Below, in pieces: positions 12,459-18,812 of a stretch of 64,000 bases of DNA. Position 1 is the first letter of the stretch, and each line of letters begins with the position of its first letter. The notes beneath the pieces were generated by a model. The model was not told the DNA's origin and did not search any database. It was given only the letters and a program-made list of their open reading frames with translations. The DNA is taken from positions 7,157,501 to 7,221,500 of the forward strand of contig JASSKH010000023.1 of assembly GCA_031763025.1 (NCBI GenBank). The letters run 5' to 3'. The position numbers were made by a program, and so were the translations under genes. The DNA is from Macrocystis pyrifera. Taxonomy: Eukaryota; Sar; Phaeophyceae; Laminariales; Laminariaceae.

Positions 12459-15400
12459 TTGCTGCTACCAGTGGTGGTGGTGGTGTTGCTGCTGCTGATG
12501 TGACTACCGCGACCACACCTACCGCCTCTGCCACGGCTTCCCCTTCCGCCGCGGGTACGGCTGCCGCCGCGGGTACCGGGGGTGCCACGACCGGCACGAC
12601 TGACGACGAGGACAAAATAGGGTGTACCCCGCTCTGGACCGCCGCGGCGCACGGCCACGTCGAGACCGTGAGGCGCCTCCTCGCCCGCGGGGCGTCGCCG
12701 AACGCGCGCGACGTCACGGGGACCACCGCCGCCTGGATGACCGCGGGCAGCGGCAACGCGCACTGCCTCAACGACCTCCTGGAGGCCGGGGCCGACGGAA
12801 ACCTGGCCAACGAGGACGGGCTCACGCCCGCCCTTATCGCGGCGCAGGGGGGGCATGCCACCTGCCTCCGAGTCCTGGCAGCATCTGGAGCGGATTTGGA
12901 GATTCGGGACCTGGCGGGCAACTCAGCCGCGGCGCTCGCGGCCATGGGGGGGCACCTCGAGTGCCTTGAGGTGCGTGCGTGTGGGTGGTTCGGTTTGTGG
13001 TGTGTGAAGGCGTGGTTGGTTGGCGAGTGGGTGGGTGGGGGAGAGGTGGGGCGGTGTACTCGATGTCATGCATGGCCGTAGTCGTAGAGAGGGTGGGGGG
13101 AGGTCCGTCTGCGCGGGCCTTTGCCAATCAAGGGTCGCGTCAGCCTCAAAATAAGTGTTGATCGGGTGGGTTGTGTAAGAGGGCGTTCACTATTACTGTA
13201 GATACCTCAGGACACTGGCGGCCAAGCGACTCTTAACTACTGGGTACGATAAGCAGAATCATGGAAAAGACGGCCGTCGATACAGTGTGCTTGCACGTTT
13301 GTTTCTGTGTGCGAGTGTGTGTCTTTGTTATGACGAGGCCATTGGTGCTGATACCAGATACTACCAGGTTCAACGCATTTGTGTGACCGCTCCCGGCGGG
13401 CCCAGGAACGCTCAGGTCACCTCGAAATTGCTGTACCCCCCCCCCCCGCCCCCCCCTCTCTCACCCTTCCCTCCTCTTGTTCGTCCTTCTCCTCCTCCTC
13501 CCGCTGCTACGTAAGTTTCCTCCGTTTATGCCTATGGTCATACGACTACGGCCGTCGATGATGACGGTCCGCGTGTGGATCACGAGGGACCACGGCATGC
13601 GTACTGTCCCCCTTTGTCTTCTTCGTCTTCCTTCCGACCATTATCAACTTATTCCTTGTATTCTACTGTCCTTCCTTCCCATGACATGAGTACTCCCTTC
13701 CTCTTCTTCTTCGTCTTCCTCCTCCCGTTCCTATACTGCTTCCGTGTATTCTGCTGTCCTGCCCCCCCCCCCCCCCCCTCCCTCCTAGGTCCTCGCCGGG
13801 GCGGCCGCTAACCTCGACGTCCCCAACAGCGACGGCCACACCCCGGTCTTCGCGGCGGTGACCCACTGCCGCGTCGACTGCCTCCACGCGCTGGCGGTGG
13901 TCGGAGCTAGACTGACGCGGCGCGACTTGGCCGCGGGCAACACCCCGGCCATGGTCGCCGCGAGCCACGGGCAGACCCCGTGCCTGCGCTACCTCGTGAA
14001 GAGGGCCGGGCGCCACCTTCTTTCCGAGCGCAACAACGACGGCCTGTCCTCGGTCTGCTTTGCGGTGCTCTGTGGGCGGCAGGAGGCGCTCTCCGCCATC
14101 GCCGACATTGACCCTTCTCTCCTCCTCGACCCGGACCCGAAGGGATGGTCAGCCGTGCACTACGCTGCCGCGGAGGGGAAGGTGGAGTGCCTCCGCATCA
14201 TGGCGGACGCGTGCACCTCGGCCGCCGCGGCCATCAAGGGAAAGGGGAAGGGGAAGGGTCCCGCTTCGATGATGGCCGGGTGGTTCGAGAGGACCCCGCC
14301 CAGGAGAAGGCACGCGTTCGCGGGGTGCCTCGACCGGGATGGGGAGTCGCCGATGCACGTGGCCGCGAGGATGGGCCACCTGGAAGCTTTTGCTTTCTTG
14401 GCGAGCGAGACCGGTCTCAGGCCCGAGGACAGAAATTCTCGCGGGGAGTCGTGCGTGTGGATCGCGGCGGCCCACAATAGGGTAAGAAAGCCTTTGAGAT
14501 GGGAGAGGGAGGGGGGGGGGGGCCGCGTCGCCGCCGTGGTACGATATATAAATAGTCTTCAGAGCATAGGAATGTGTGCTGGTTGCTCGGACTGTTCGGT
14601 AAAACACTTGGTGAGTCTTTTGTTGGGTTAGTATTACGGGGGTCCATAGTTAATAGGACCTATCGTATACATAAAAAACTATATATTTACCTATTTTTAC
14701 TAACAAAATTTGGTCCCGTTAACTATGGACCCCCGTAATAGCAGATGCGTTTTGCGATACTGGTTCGGTATGTACTTGGTACTCGATGCACATTTTGCTA
14801 ATGTTCGATGAGTACAAACCCGTAGTCGGGAAGTGCTGCATGCCTATTCGATGTATTGGTCGATAGATATACTCGGAAAGTTTTCGGAAAACATCTACGC
14901 ATGTACCATTCGAAAAAAAAAAAAAACATTCTGAAACTTGACTACGTGTGTATTCGTTCGAAATGTGGTCGGGAAAGTTTTCGCGCGGGTGGAAGCGTCG
15001 GCGCGCCACACCGCCTCTCTTCTTTCCTCCGAGGAAGCGAGTGACAGCAACGAGCGTACGCCCTCCCCTCGTATTCGCTCTTTCTTTCTCTGTGGTTATT
15101 GTGTACCAGTAAGTTGGTTGGGCGCCATGTTTCTTTTTGGTCGTTGTTACGGCCTCTGGAGCTTTCTCTTGAGCTTTCATTCCAGCTTTTCGCTTTCAAT
15201 TTTTGTTCTCACTTTGGCGAACGGGTTGGGGGGTGCGCACACGCCGCCTCGAATTTAGATAAGGGCTCAAACGCTCGGTCTCTTCCGTCGCAATCCTCCC
15301 CCCCAAGAAAATATAATGATCTTGCCCATGCCGCAAAACACGTCACTCAACTATGTACTGTTGTTGCCCCCCAAAACCTTTTGCTGTGCTGCTGCTGCTG

Positions 15401-16281
15401 CTGCTGTCGCCTCATGCTGTAAAAACGCGTCACACCGCCATAACTCGCATTTCCAATCATCACCCACAGCTGGAACTCCTCCGGAGGCTAGTCAAAGAAG
15501 GGTTGCGGCTCAATGCTGCGGACAAGAAAGGCCAGACGCCCGCCCACGCCGCCGCCCGCGCCAATAATGTCGGCGCCATCGCCGTGCTGTCCGGGACCGA
15601 GCGACCGAGCCCATCCGCGCGGGAGCGGGCTTGCGGCCGGGCGAGAGCGCCGCCGCTGCAGTCCTCGACCTCAACGCCAGGGACACGGAGGGTGCAACTC
15701 CACTGCATCACGCGGCGGCCGCGGGGCACGCGGAGGCGGTGACCTATCTGTGCGGCGCCGGGGCTAACGTTGATGCCGCCGACGCGCTCGGGAGGTCCTC
15801 GGCGTGGAAAGCCACGGCAGATGGACAGGTGCGTGCGTGGTCGGGGCGGTGGTTGAGTGCTGTCTATAGTTTGTGGATATACGGTGGTGCTATTAATAGC
15901 GGTAAACCGTTTAGCATGTACGGTGGTGGCAGTGGTAAACTCTCTCTGTAGCATGCGTCTACGGTGGTAGCGACAAACTGTCTTCATAGCATTTACGGTG
16001 GTCAAGGCGGGGGACACGAGACCACGGACCCCCCCCCCCCCCCCCCCGAGTCTATGGTCGTATTGACCCATGCACGATAATGAGTACCCCCCCCCCCCGC
16101 GCGTGGGGCTTTTACGTGAATGTTCCAGAGTGTTCTGGTCGGGGGCGCGGTTGACGACTAATATAGGTGCAGTTCTGGTTGGTTTGGTTTTTATGTTTTT
16201 GGTGCTGTCAAATAACATGTTAGCAACAGTCCAACCCAACAAAAAAAACGCCCTTTGCCAAACAAACCATGTGTACGCGCG

Positions 16282-16362
<81 letters not shown>

Positions 16363-18812
16363 TTGTTTATGGCGTCGTCGCATTCATGTGTGTACGCACC
16401 AGGCCAATATGCTGCACCTGCTGGCGTCCAAGGGAGCCAACCTGAACTTCAGCACCCACGCCGGCGTGACCCTCGCGCACATCGCTGCACGTGCCGGCGA
16501 CTCTGAATGCCTTGAGGTTCTGTGCGAGCGAGGGGCGGATGTGGATGTCGTGAACCAGTCGGGCACCACGCCGATCATGTTCGCCGCTTTGGCGGGTGCT
16601 ATCGATGTGGGTTCGTTTTGCGTTGTGCGTGTTTTACGTGTTTGTGTGTGAGTTTGTTGGTGTTTCGTGCGTAGGTTTGTGTGAGCGTGTGTAGGAGCGT
16701 GTGTGTTTGTATGCGTGTGCTTTTTGTGTGCGGTGTGCTTATGTTTGTATGCGTGTGTATTGTATGTATGTGCTTACCGGCATGTGCTATGCATGTGCGT
16801 GTGTTTAAGTTGTGTGCGAATACGTATGATCGTGTGCATTCGTGCGCGTGTGTTCACATCCTCTTGGTGGCGGACGTTTCCCCTTATAGCAGAAAACATG
16901 CCGTCTTCTTACGAAAAAAATCTCGTCACCTTCCTCCACACGACTCGATTGCCGCCCGCCGCCAAAACCAAACCCTCATCTGATGCCACCCCCCCCCCCC
17001 CTCCACCCTCCCCCGTAATGAAAAACGCTCCACTCCTTGTTTAAACACCCTGCCACGCCGCGATCGCACGTGCGCGTACACACAACACAGAGCGTTCGAC
17101 TGCTGGCGCACCGAGGCTGCGACCTCAGCAAGAGGGACGGCCAGGCGGTCACGCCAGCCTTTTTCGCCGCGCAGCAGGGCCACACGGAGTGCCTGTCCCT
17201 GCTTCTCTCGCTCGGCGCCGACGGAAGCGTCGCGCGCGCCGACGGAGCCACGCCCCTCATCATGGCAGCGCAGAACGGGCACGAGTCCTGCGTTAAGATT
17301 CTCCTTAGCCCCCCGCCCTTCGAGCTGCCCCCGCCGGTGGTTTCGGCGGCGCCGAGGTCGAATGGAATTTTCACTCCGTCAGGAAGAGGAACCGTTCCGC
17401 CGCCGTCGTTGGCAGCAGCAGCAGCAGCAGCAGCGGCGTCGACCTCCGACGGCAGCGGTGGTAGTGGTGGCGGGGTCGCGGGGCTTCTCCCACCGCTTGT
17501 GGGTCTCGAGCACTACACCTCGAGCGGCTACACCGCGCTGTGCTTGGCCGTGGTCGCGGGAGAACTGCTGTGCGCGCGGGAGCTCCTGACCACCGGCGCT
17601 GACCCCGACGCGGCCGACCGCAAGGGACGGTCTCCGCTCTACCTCGCGGCGGCAGCCGGAAAGGCGGCAATGTGCGGGTTGCTCGTCGCCCACGGCGCGC
17701 GGGCGCGGCGGAGGGCGGACGACGGGACCGAGCCGGTCATCGTCGCAGCCGCTCGAGGCCATTTGGCGACGGCGCAGCGGATCATCGACGACGCGCGGCT
17801 CGACCCGGAGGACATCCTAGACTCCTCGGGCGTGTCGGTGGCCAAACCCTTGGCGGACTTCAGGCGCAAGGCTAGCACCAGCGACAGCGATGGTAGCGGC
17901 GGCGTCGGTGGTAGTGGTGGTGGCGGTGCTAGCGGTGGTGGTGGTGGCGGCGGCGGCGGCCGCGCAAGCGGCCGTTCAAGCGGCCGGAGCCGGAGCAGCA
18001 GTGCCAAGCGTGGCAGCAGCAGCAGTGGCAAGCGCGGCCGCCGCGAATCGAGCAAGCCCATTGCCGCTCTCCTTCCCGCCAGCGTCGCGCGGCTGCCCGC
18101 AGAGGGTGCCGGAGACCAGGCGGCGAGTTCTTCGTTGCAACCGGTAGGCCGCGCCAGCGGCGCCGGCAGAGGTTTCGGCGCCAATGGCGAGACCGCAGCC
18201 TCTGCCTCTGCCGCCGCCGTTCCAACGACACCAAGGGCACCCGTCACACCAAGGGCACCCGTCACACCAAGGGCACCCGCCACGCCAAGGGCACCGGCCA
18301 CACCACGGGCACCGGCAACACCAAGAGCGGCGGCGGGAGCGACGACGACAGCGACAGCAGCGGCGGCTGCTGCCGCGACGGCGACAGACGAAGGCAGCCC
18401 CATCGACGACTCCGAATTCCAGCAGCCGGTCGCGCCTGCGAGAAAAAGGAACATGTCCCCGCCCAGGCGGCTTCGCCCCGCGCACGGCGGCAATGCCGCC
18501 CCACGACCGCCCATGTCCTCGGTGCGCGAGGCCTCTCCTGCGGTGCAAACCCCGCTCGTTTACATGGCGTGGTCGGGCGTTCACGGGGGGGAGGAGCGCG
18601 CCACCTCGGCCGGGATCACGACCCCGGGGAGGCGGAGGCCCGTCAGGGGCAGGAAGAAGGTTGGTCGGAAGATGACGCGAGGTGTGAACAAGCTGGCGCC
18701 CGTGGTACAGCGGCCCGAGGAGGAGGAAGACAAGGAGAAGCCGCCGTGGGAGCACAACACGCTCTTGGAGCGCATGACCGCATTCCTGTTTGACTTTAAG
18801 GGAGAGGAGTAA
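2730..18812 (+). CDS. Giant ankyrin-repeat protein gene, 11 exons
   Basis: Encodes a soluble protein of roughly 2,040 residues made almost wholly of ankyrin repeats, which act as protein-binding scaffolds; the partner cannot be read from sequence. Exons: 2730-2870, about 3242-3742, 4326-4415, 7347-7561, 8423-8813, 9420-10412, 12155-12970, 13789-14481, 15470-15828, 16403-16606, 17091-18812. Every join from exon 2 to exon 11 keeps phase and rebuilds the repeat consensus (G-TPL--AA--GH---V--LL--GAD). No signal peptide or membrane helix is seen. The C terminus is low-complexity and basic: poly-Gly, Ser/Arg runs, then six TPRAPx units. The ATG at 2730 is chosen because the reading frame from it runs into the first GT donor; an upstream in-frame ATG at 2631 lies in a MITE. 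Three frame breaks (near 9958, 10366 and 15590-15640) and a 100-N gap remain. Confidence 0.9.
3242..3742 (+). CDS. Ankyrin gene, exon 2 (contains assembly gap)
   Basis: Before the gap the frame reads VVPLGGGKLAGFG and an FEFLVASHV segment. After it come clear ankyrin repeats (GMTMLLLAARHG, ALIAAGADIEAADTRG). Donor TGG|GTGAGA at 3743, phase 0. The acceptor is uncertain: AG at 3240-3241 or 3249-3250 both give the right phase from exon 1, while the stronger-looking CAG at 3168-3170 does not. An ATG at 3161 in the same frame is an alternative start if exon 1 is not coding. Confidence 0.75.
3372..3471. other. Assembly gap of 100 N inside ankyrin exon 2
   Basis: Exactly 100 N, the usual placeholder for a gap of unknown size. 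The same reading frame is open on both sides only if the true gap is a multiple of three plus one, so it should not be used to join frames. Confidence 0.99.
3871..3979. mobile_element. MITE-like inverted-repeat element, copy 4, in ankyrin intron 2
   Basis: Starts TATTACGGGGGACCATGGTT and ends with the complement, AACCATGGTCC-type sequence closing CCCCCGTAATA. It belongs to the GGGACC sub-variant shared with the copy at 5364. Confidence 0.85.
4326..4415 (+). CDS. Ankyrin gene, exon 3
   Basis: Thirty codons, AAEGGYSIILRALLAGAGG and on. It completes the ankyrin repeat begun at the end of exon 2 (GYTSVCW|AAEGG). Acceptor TTTTTTTATACAG, donor GGG|GTAAGT, phase 0 on both sides. Confidence 0.9.
4713..4806. 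mobile_element. Small fold-back element, family 2, copy 1
   Basis: Inverted halves ACCCTTTTAGGACCGCAGTC and ACTGCAGTTCTCGAAGGGTT enclose a GGGGACAAA/TTTGTCCCC inner palindrome. Related copies lie at 5268-5350, 52857-52952 and, more diverged, 53398-53462 and 61489-61568. No coding capacity; a MITE-like origin is inferred. Confidence 0.65.
4914..5023. mobile_element. MITE-like inverted-repeat element, copy 5
   Basis: TATTACGGGGGTCCATAGTT at the left and AACTATGGACCCCCGTAATA at the right, 110 bp in all, in ankyrin intron 3. Confidence 0.88.
5146..5260. mobile_element. MITE-like inverted-repeat element, copy 6 (diverged)
   Basis: Left end TATTTCGGGGGTTGATAGTT, right end ACTATGGTCCCCCGTA. The middle is altered (GCTTTTTTTTCGCGCG). 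Same orientation and intron as copies 5 and 7. Confidence 0.75.
5268..5350. mobile_element. Small fold-back element, family 2, copy 2
   Basis: ACTGCAGTCCCGCTTTGGGG and CCCCGAAACGGGACTGCAGT are inverted repeats around GACGAAAGTGCTTG. It sits directly between MITE copies 6 and 7. Confidence 0.65.
5364..5472. mobile_element. MITE-like inverted-repeat element, copy 7
   Basis: TATTACGGGGGACCATAGTA at the left and TACTGTGGTCCCCCGAAATA at the right, AT-rich centre. Same GGGACC sub-variant as copy 4. Confidence 0.85.
5922..5966. repeat. Poly(G) tract of about 45 nt
   Basis: Uninterrupted G homopolymer in ankyrin intron 3, followed by CGTTTACTCGCAT. That sequence resembles the TACTCAT end of the poly(C)-tailed retroelements on the minus strand, so it may be a very short relic of one. 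Confidence 0.8.
6845..7120 (+). mobile_element. Poly(C)-tailed SINE-like element, plus orientation
   Basis: Homologous to the minus-strand copies at 37505-37826 and 38515-38843: shared blocks include GGATGCAGCTCAC, CCCGGCATTGTAGGGATGCG and GACTAC-GCCATGCAT. The 3' end reads ATTATCGACTAC followed by 47 C (7074-7120). It lies in ankyrin intron 3 in sense orientation, so its tail adds pyrimidines upstream of exon 4. Confidence 0.8.
7140..7328 (+). mobile_element. Stacked truncated poly(C)-tailed element copies
   Basis: CATACGACTACGGCCATAATG leads to AGTACACCT and a C run (7210-7235). A second short copy ending CATACGA then a 31-nt C run (7298-7328) follows. Both look like severely 5'-truncated copies of the element at 6845-7120. 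The last C run ends 18 nt before exon 4. Confidence 0.6.
7347..7561 (+). CDS. Ankyrin gene, exon 4
   Basis: ADPDRTTSKGDTPAILAAGG then AGETPLIVASRAGQ: two ankyrin repeats. Acceptor CTTCAAAAG just after a 31-nt poly(C) tract; donor CG|GTGAGT at 7562 leaves phase 2. Confidence 0.92.
7617..7770 (-). mobile_element. Three stacked, extremely short poly(C)-tailed element copies
   Basis: Reading plus: G run, TACTCGATATA, G run, TGTACTCGATAGGAGAGATGTA, G run (about 7667-7690), then AGCGTACTCATTTGTTGCTT and on. The last is the LINE-type tail seen at 37918 and 41736. The first two copies keep only about 12-25 bp of element next to the G tract. Confidence 0.65.
8000..8036. repeat. (GTTTTC)n tandem repeat
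   Basis: Six copies of GTTTTC in ankyrin intron 4. Confidence 0.95.
8423..8813 (+). CDS. Ankyrin gene, exon 5
   Basis: Begins with one base that completes the Arg codon split from exon 4. Repeats seen: GVTALAASALAGRVGCARVL, RAPTFLAAAGGHVATLRLLL, GRTPLMAAAANGHLECLSAL and GRTALMHACMFDK. Acceptor CGCTGCTTCCAG after a poly(C) tract. The first donor is AAG|GTGGGT at 8814, and a duplicated donor 45 nt further on keeps frame. Confidence 0.93.
8805..8894 (+). repeat. 45-bp tandem duplication carrying the exon 5 donor
   Basis: The unit GTTTGATAAGGTGGGTGGGG and on (45 bp) occurs twice and includes the exon end GATAAG and donor GTGGGT. Using the second donor would add 15 Gly/Val-rich residues in frame. 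Confidence 0.85.
9420..10412 (+). CDS. Ankyrin gene, exon 6 (two compensating frame breaks)
   Basis: YECVEYLLFKGARLDAG completes the last repeat of exon 5. More repeats follow, for example VTSIMFAAGGGHEACLDILL, GNTASHYACRAGEDGTLSLL, GETALHAAARSGQVGFIEAL and GVTPMVAAALAGHSE. The frame moves by -1 near 9958-9963 (G6 run, one base missing) and back near 10366-10371 (G6 run, one base extra). Between the breaks the shifted frame is still clearly ankyrin. Acceptor CCGTAG|TACGAG, donor GAG|GTGCGT. Confidence 0.9.
10413..12154 (+). other. Ankyrin intron 6 with degenerate 90-110 bp repeats
   Basis: A 1.74-kb intron. Phase and repeat continuity across it (GHSE|VMRVLLAGG) argue against hidden exons. 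Between 11440 and 11810 four diverged copies of a block containing TCTGG-CGCGGAGAGA and CGAGTGCGC occur. The rest shows nothing I recognise. Confidence 0.65.
12155..12970 (+). CDS. Ankyrin gene, exon 7
   Basis: 272 codons. Repeats such as GRTPAMAAALRGDLSLLEFL, GRTAAFFAAMNGHVNCLEFA, GCTPLWTAAAHGHVETVRRL and GLTPALIAAQGGHATCLRVL flank an Ala/Thr/Ser/Gly-rich linker (about 12380-12600). The linker probably grew by trinucleotide slippage (GCT/GGT runs). Acceptor CGAAAG, donor GAG|GTGCGT, both phase 0. Confidence 0.95.
13040..13095 (-). mobile_element. Fragment of poly(C)-tailed SINE-like element
   Basis: G-rich sequence then GTGTACTCGATGTCATGCAT and GGCCGTAGTCGTA, matching the 3' tail of copies at 37365 and 38515 in minus orientation, in ankyrin intron 7. 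Confidence 0.6.
13789..14481 (+). CDS. Ankyrin gene, exon 8
   Basis: 231 codons starting VLAGAAANLDVPNSDGHTPV. Repeats include GNTPAMVAASHGQTPCLRYL, GWSAVHYAAAEGKVECLRIM and GESPMHVAARMGHLEAFAFL. A basic KGKGKGKG stretch sits in a linker. Acceptor CCTCCCTCCTAG after a C run, donor AGG|GTAAGA, phase 0. Confidence 0.95.
14632..14740. mobile_element. MITE-like inverted-repeat element, copy 8
   Basis: TATTACGGGGGTCCATAGTT and AACTATGGACCCCCGTAATA ends, in ankyrin intron 8. Confidence 0.88.
15470..15828 (+). CDS. Ankyrin gene, exon 9 (one frame break)
   Basis: LELLRRLVKEGLRLNAADKK and GQTPAHAAARANNVGAIAVL in one frame, then DTEGATPLHHAAAAGHAEAV and CGAGANVDAADALGRSSAW in the next. The switch lies at 15590-15640 and needs one extra base. 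Acceptor CACCCACAG, donor CAG|GTGCGT, phase 0 on both sides once the break is allowed. Confidence 0.88.
16035..16100 (+). mobile_element. Fragment of poly(C)-tailed element
   Basis: C run, then GAGTCTATGGTCGTATTGAC, CCATGCACGATAATGAGTAC and another C run. It matches the shared LINE/SINE tail in plus orientation. Confidence 0.65.
16282..16359 (+). repeat. 78-nt poly(C) homopolymer upstream of an acceptor
   Basis: An unbroken C run of 78 as assembled, ending 43 nt before exon 10. It probably serves as, or extends, the polypyrimidine tract. Its exact length is uncertain. Confidence 0.9.
16403..16606 (+). CDS. Ankyrin gene, exon 10
   Basis: ANMLHLLASKGANLNFSTHA and GVTLAHIAARAGDSECLEVL, then GTTPIMFAALAGAID. 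Acceptor GTACGCACCAG, donor GAT|GTGGGT, phase 0 both sides. Confidence 0.94.
17091..18812 (+). CDS. Ankyrin gene, exon 11 (last exon)
   Basis: SVRLLAHRGCDLSKRDG continues the repeat from exon 10. Four to five more repeats follow (AVTPAFFAAQQGHTECLSLL, ATPLIMAAQNGHESCVKILL, GYTALCLAVVAGELLCAREL, GRSPLYLAAAAGKAAMCGLL). From about 17880 the protein turns low-complexity: poly-Gly, SGRSSGRSRSSSAKRG, six TPRAPx units (18225-18335), poly-Ala and a Lys/Arg-rich stretch. It ends LERMTAFLFDFKGEE then TAA. The short hydrophobic/acidic C-terminal motif is unlike the rest and might be a binding motif. Confidence 0.94.
   Translation, partial: SVRLLAHRGCDLSKRDGQAVTPAFFAAQQGHTECLSLLLSLGADGSVARADGATPLIMAAQNGHESCVKILLSPPPFELPPPVVSAAPRSNGIFTPSGRGTVPPPSLAAAAAAAAASTSDGSGGSGGGVAGLLPPLVGLEHYTSSGYTALCLAVVAGELLCARELLTTGADPDAADRKGRSPLYLAAAAGKAAMCGLLVAHGARARRRADDGTEPVIVAAARGHLATAQRIIDDARLDPEDILDSSGVSVAKPLADFRRKASTSDSDGSGGVGGSGGGGASGGGGGGGGGRASGRSSGRSRSSSAKRGSSSSGKRGRRESSKPIAALLPASVARLPAEGAGDQAASSSLQPVGRASGAGRGFGANGETAASASAAAVPTTPRAPVTPRAPVTPRAPATPRAPATPRAPATPRAAAGATTTATAAAAAAATATDEGSPIDDSEFQQPVAPARKRNMSPPRRLRPAHGGNAAPRPPMSSVREASPAVQTPLVYMAWSGVHGGEERATSAGITTPGRRRPVRGRKKVGRKMTRGVNKLAPVVQRPEEEEDKEKPPWEHNTLLERMTAFLFDFKGEE

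Noticed and set aside
12193..12945. 250-codon open frame antisense to ankyrin exon 7
   Set aside because: It mirrors the coding exon in GC-rich DNA; the plus frame has clear ankyrin repeats and splice sites.
15460..16383. 307-codon minus frame with a long Gly run
   Set aside because: The Gly run is the 78-nt poly(C) tract read backwards, and the frame crosses two real exons of the other strand.
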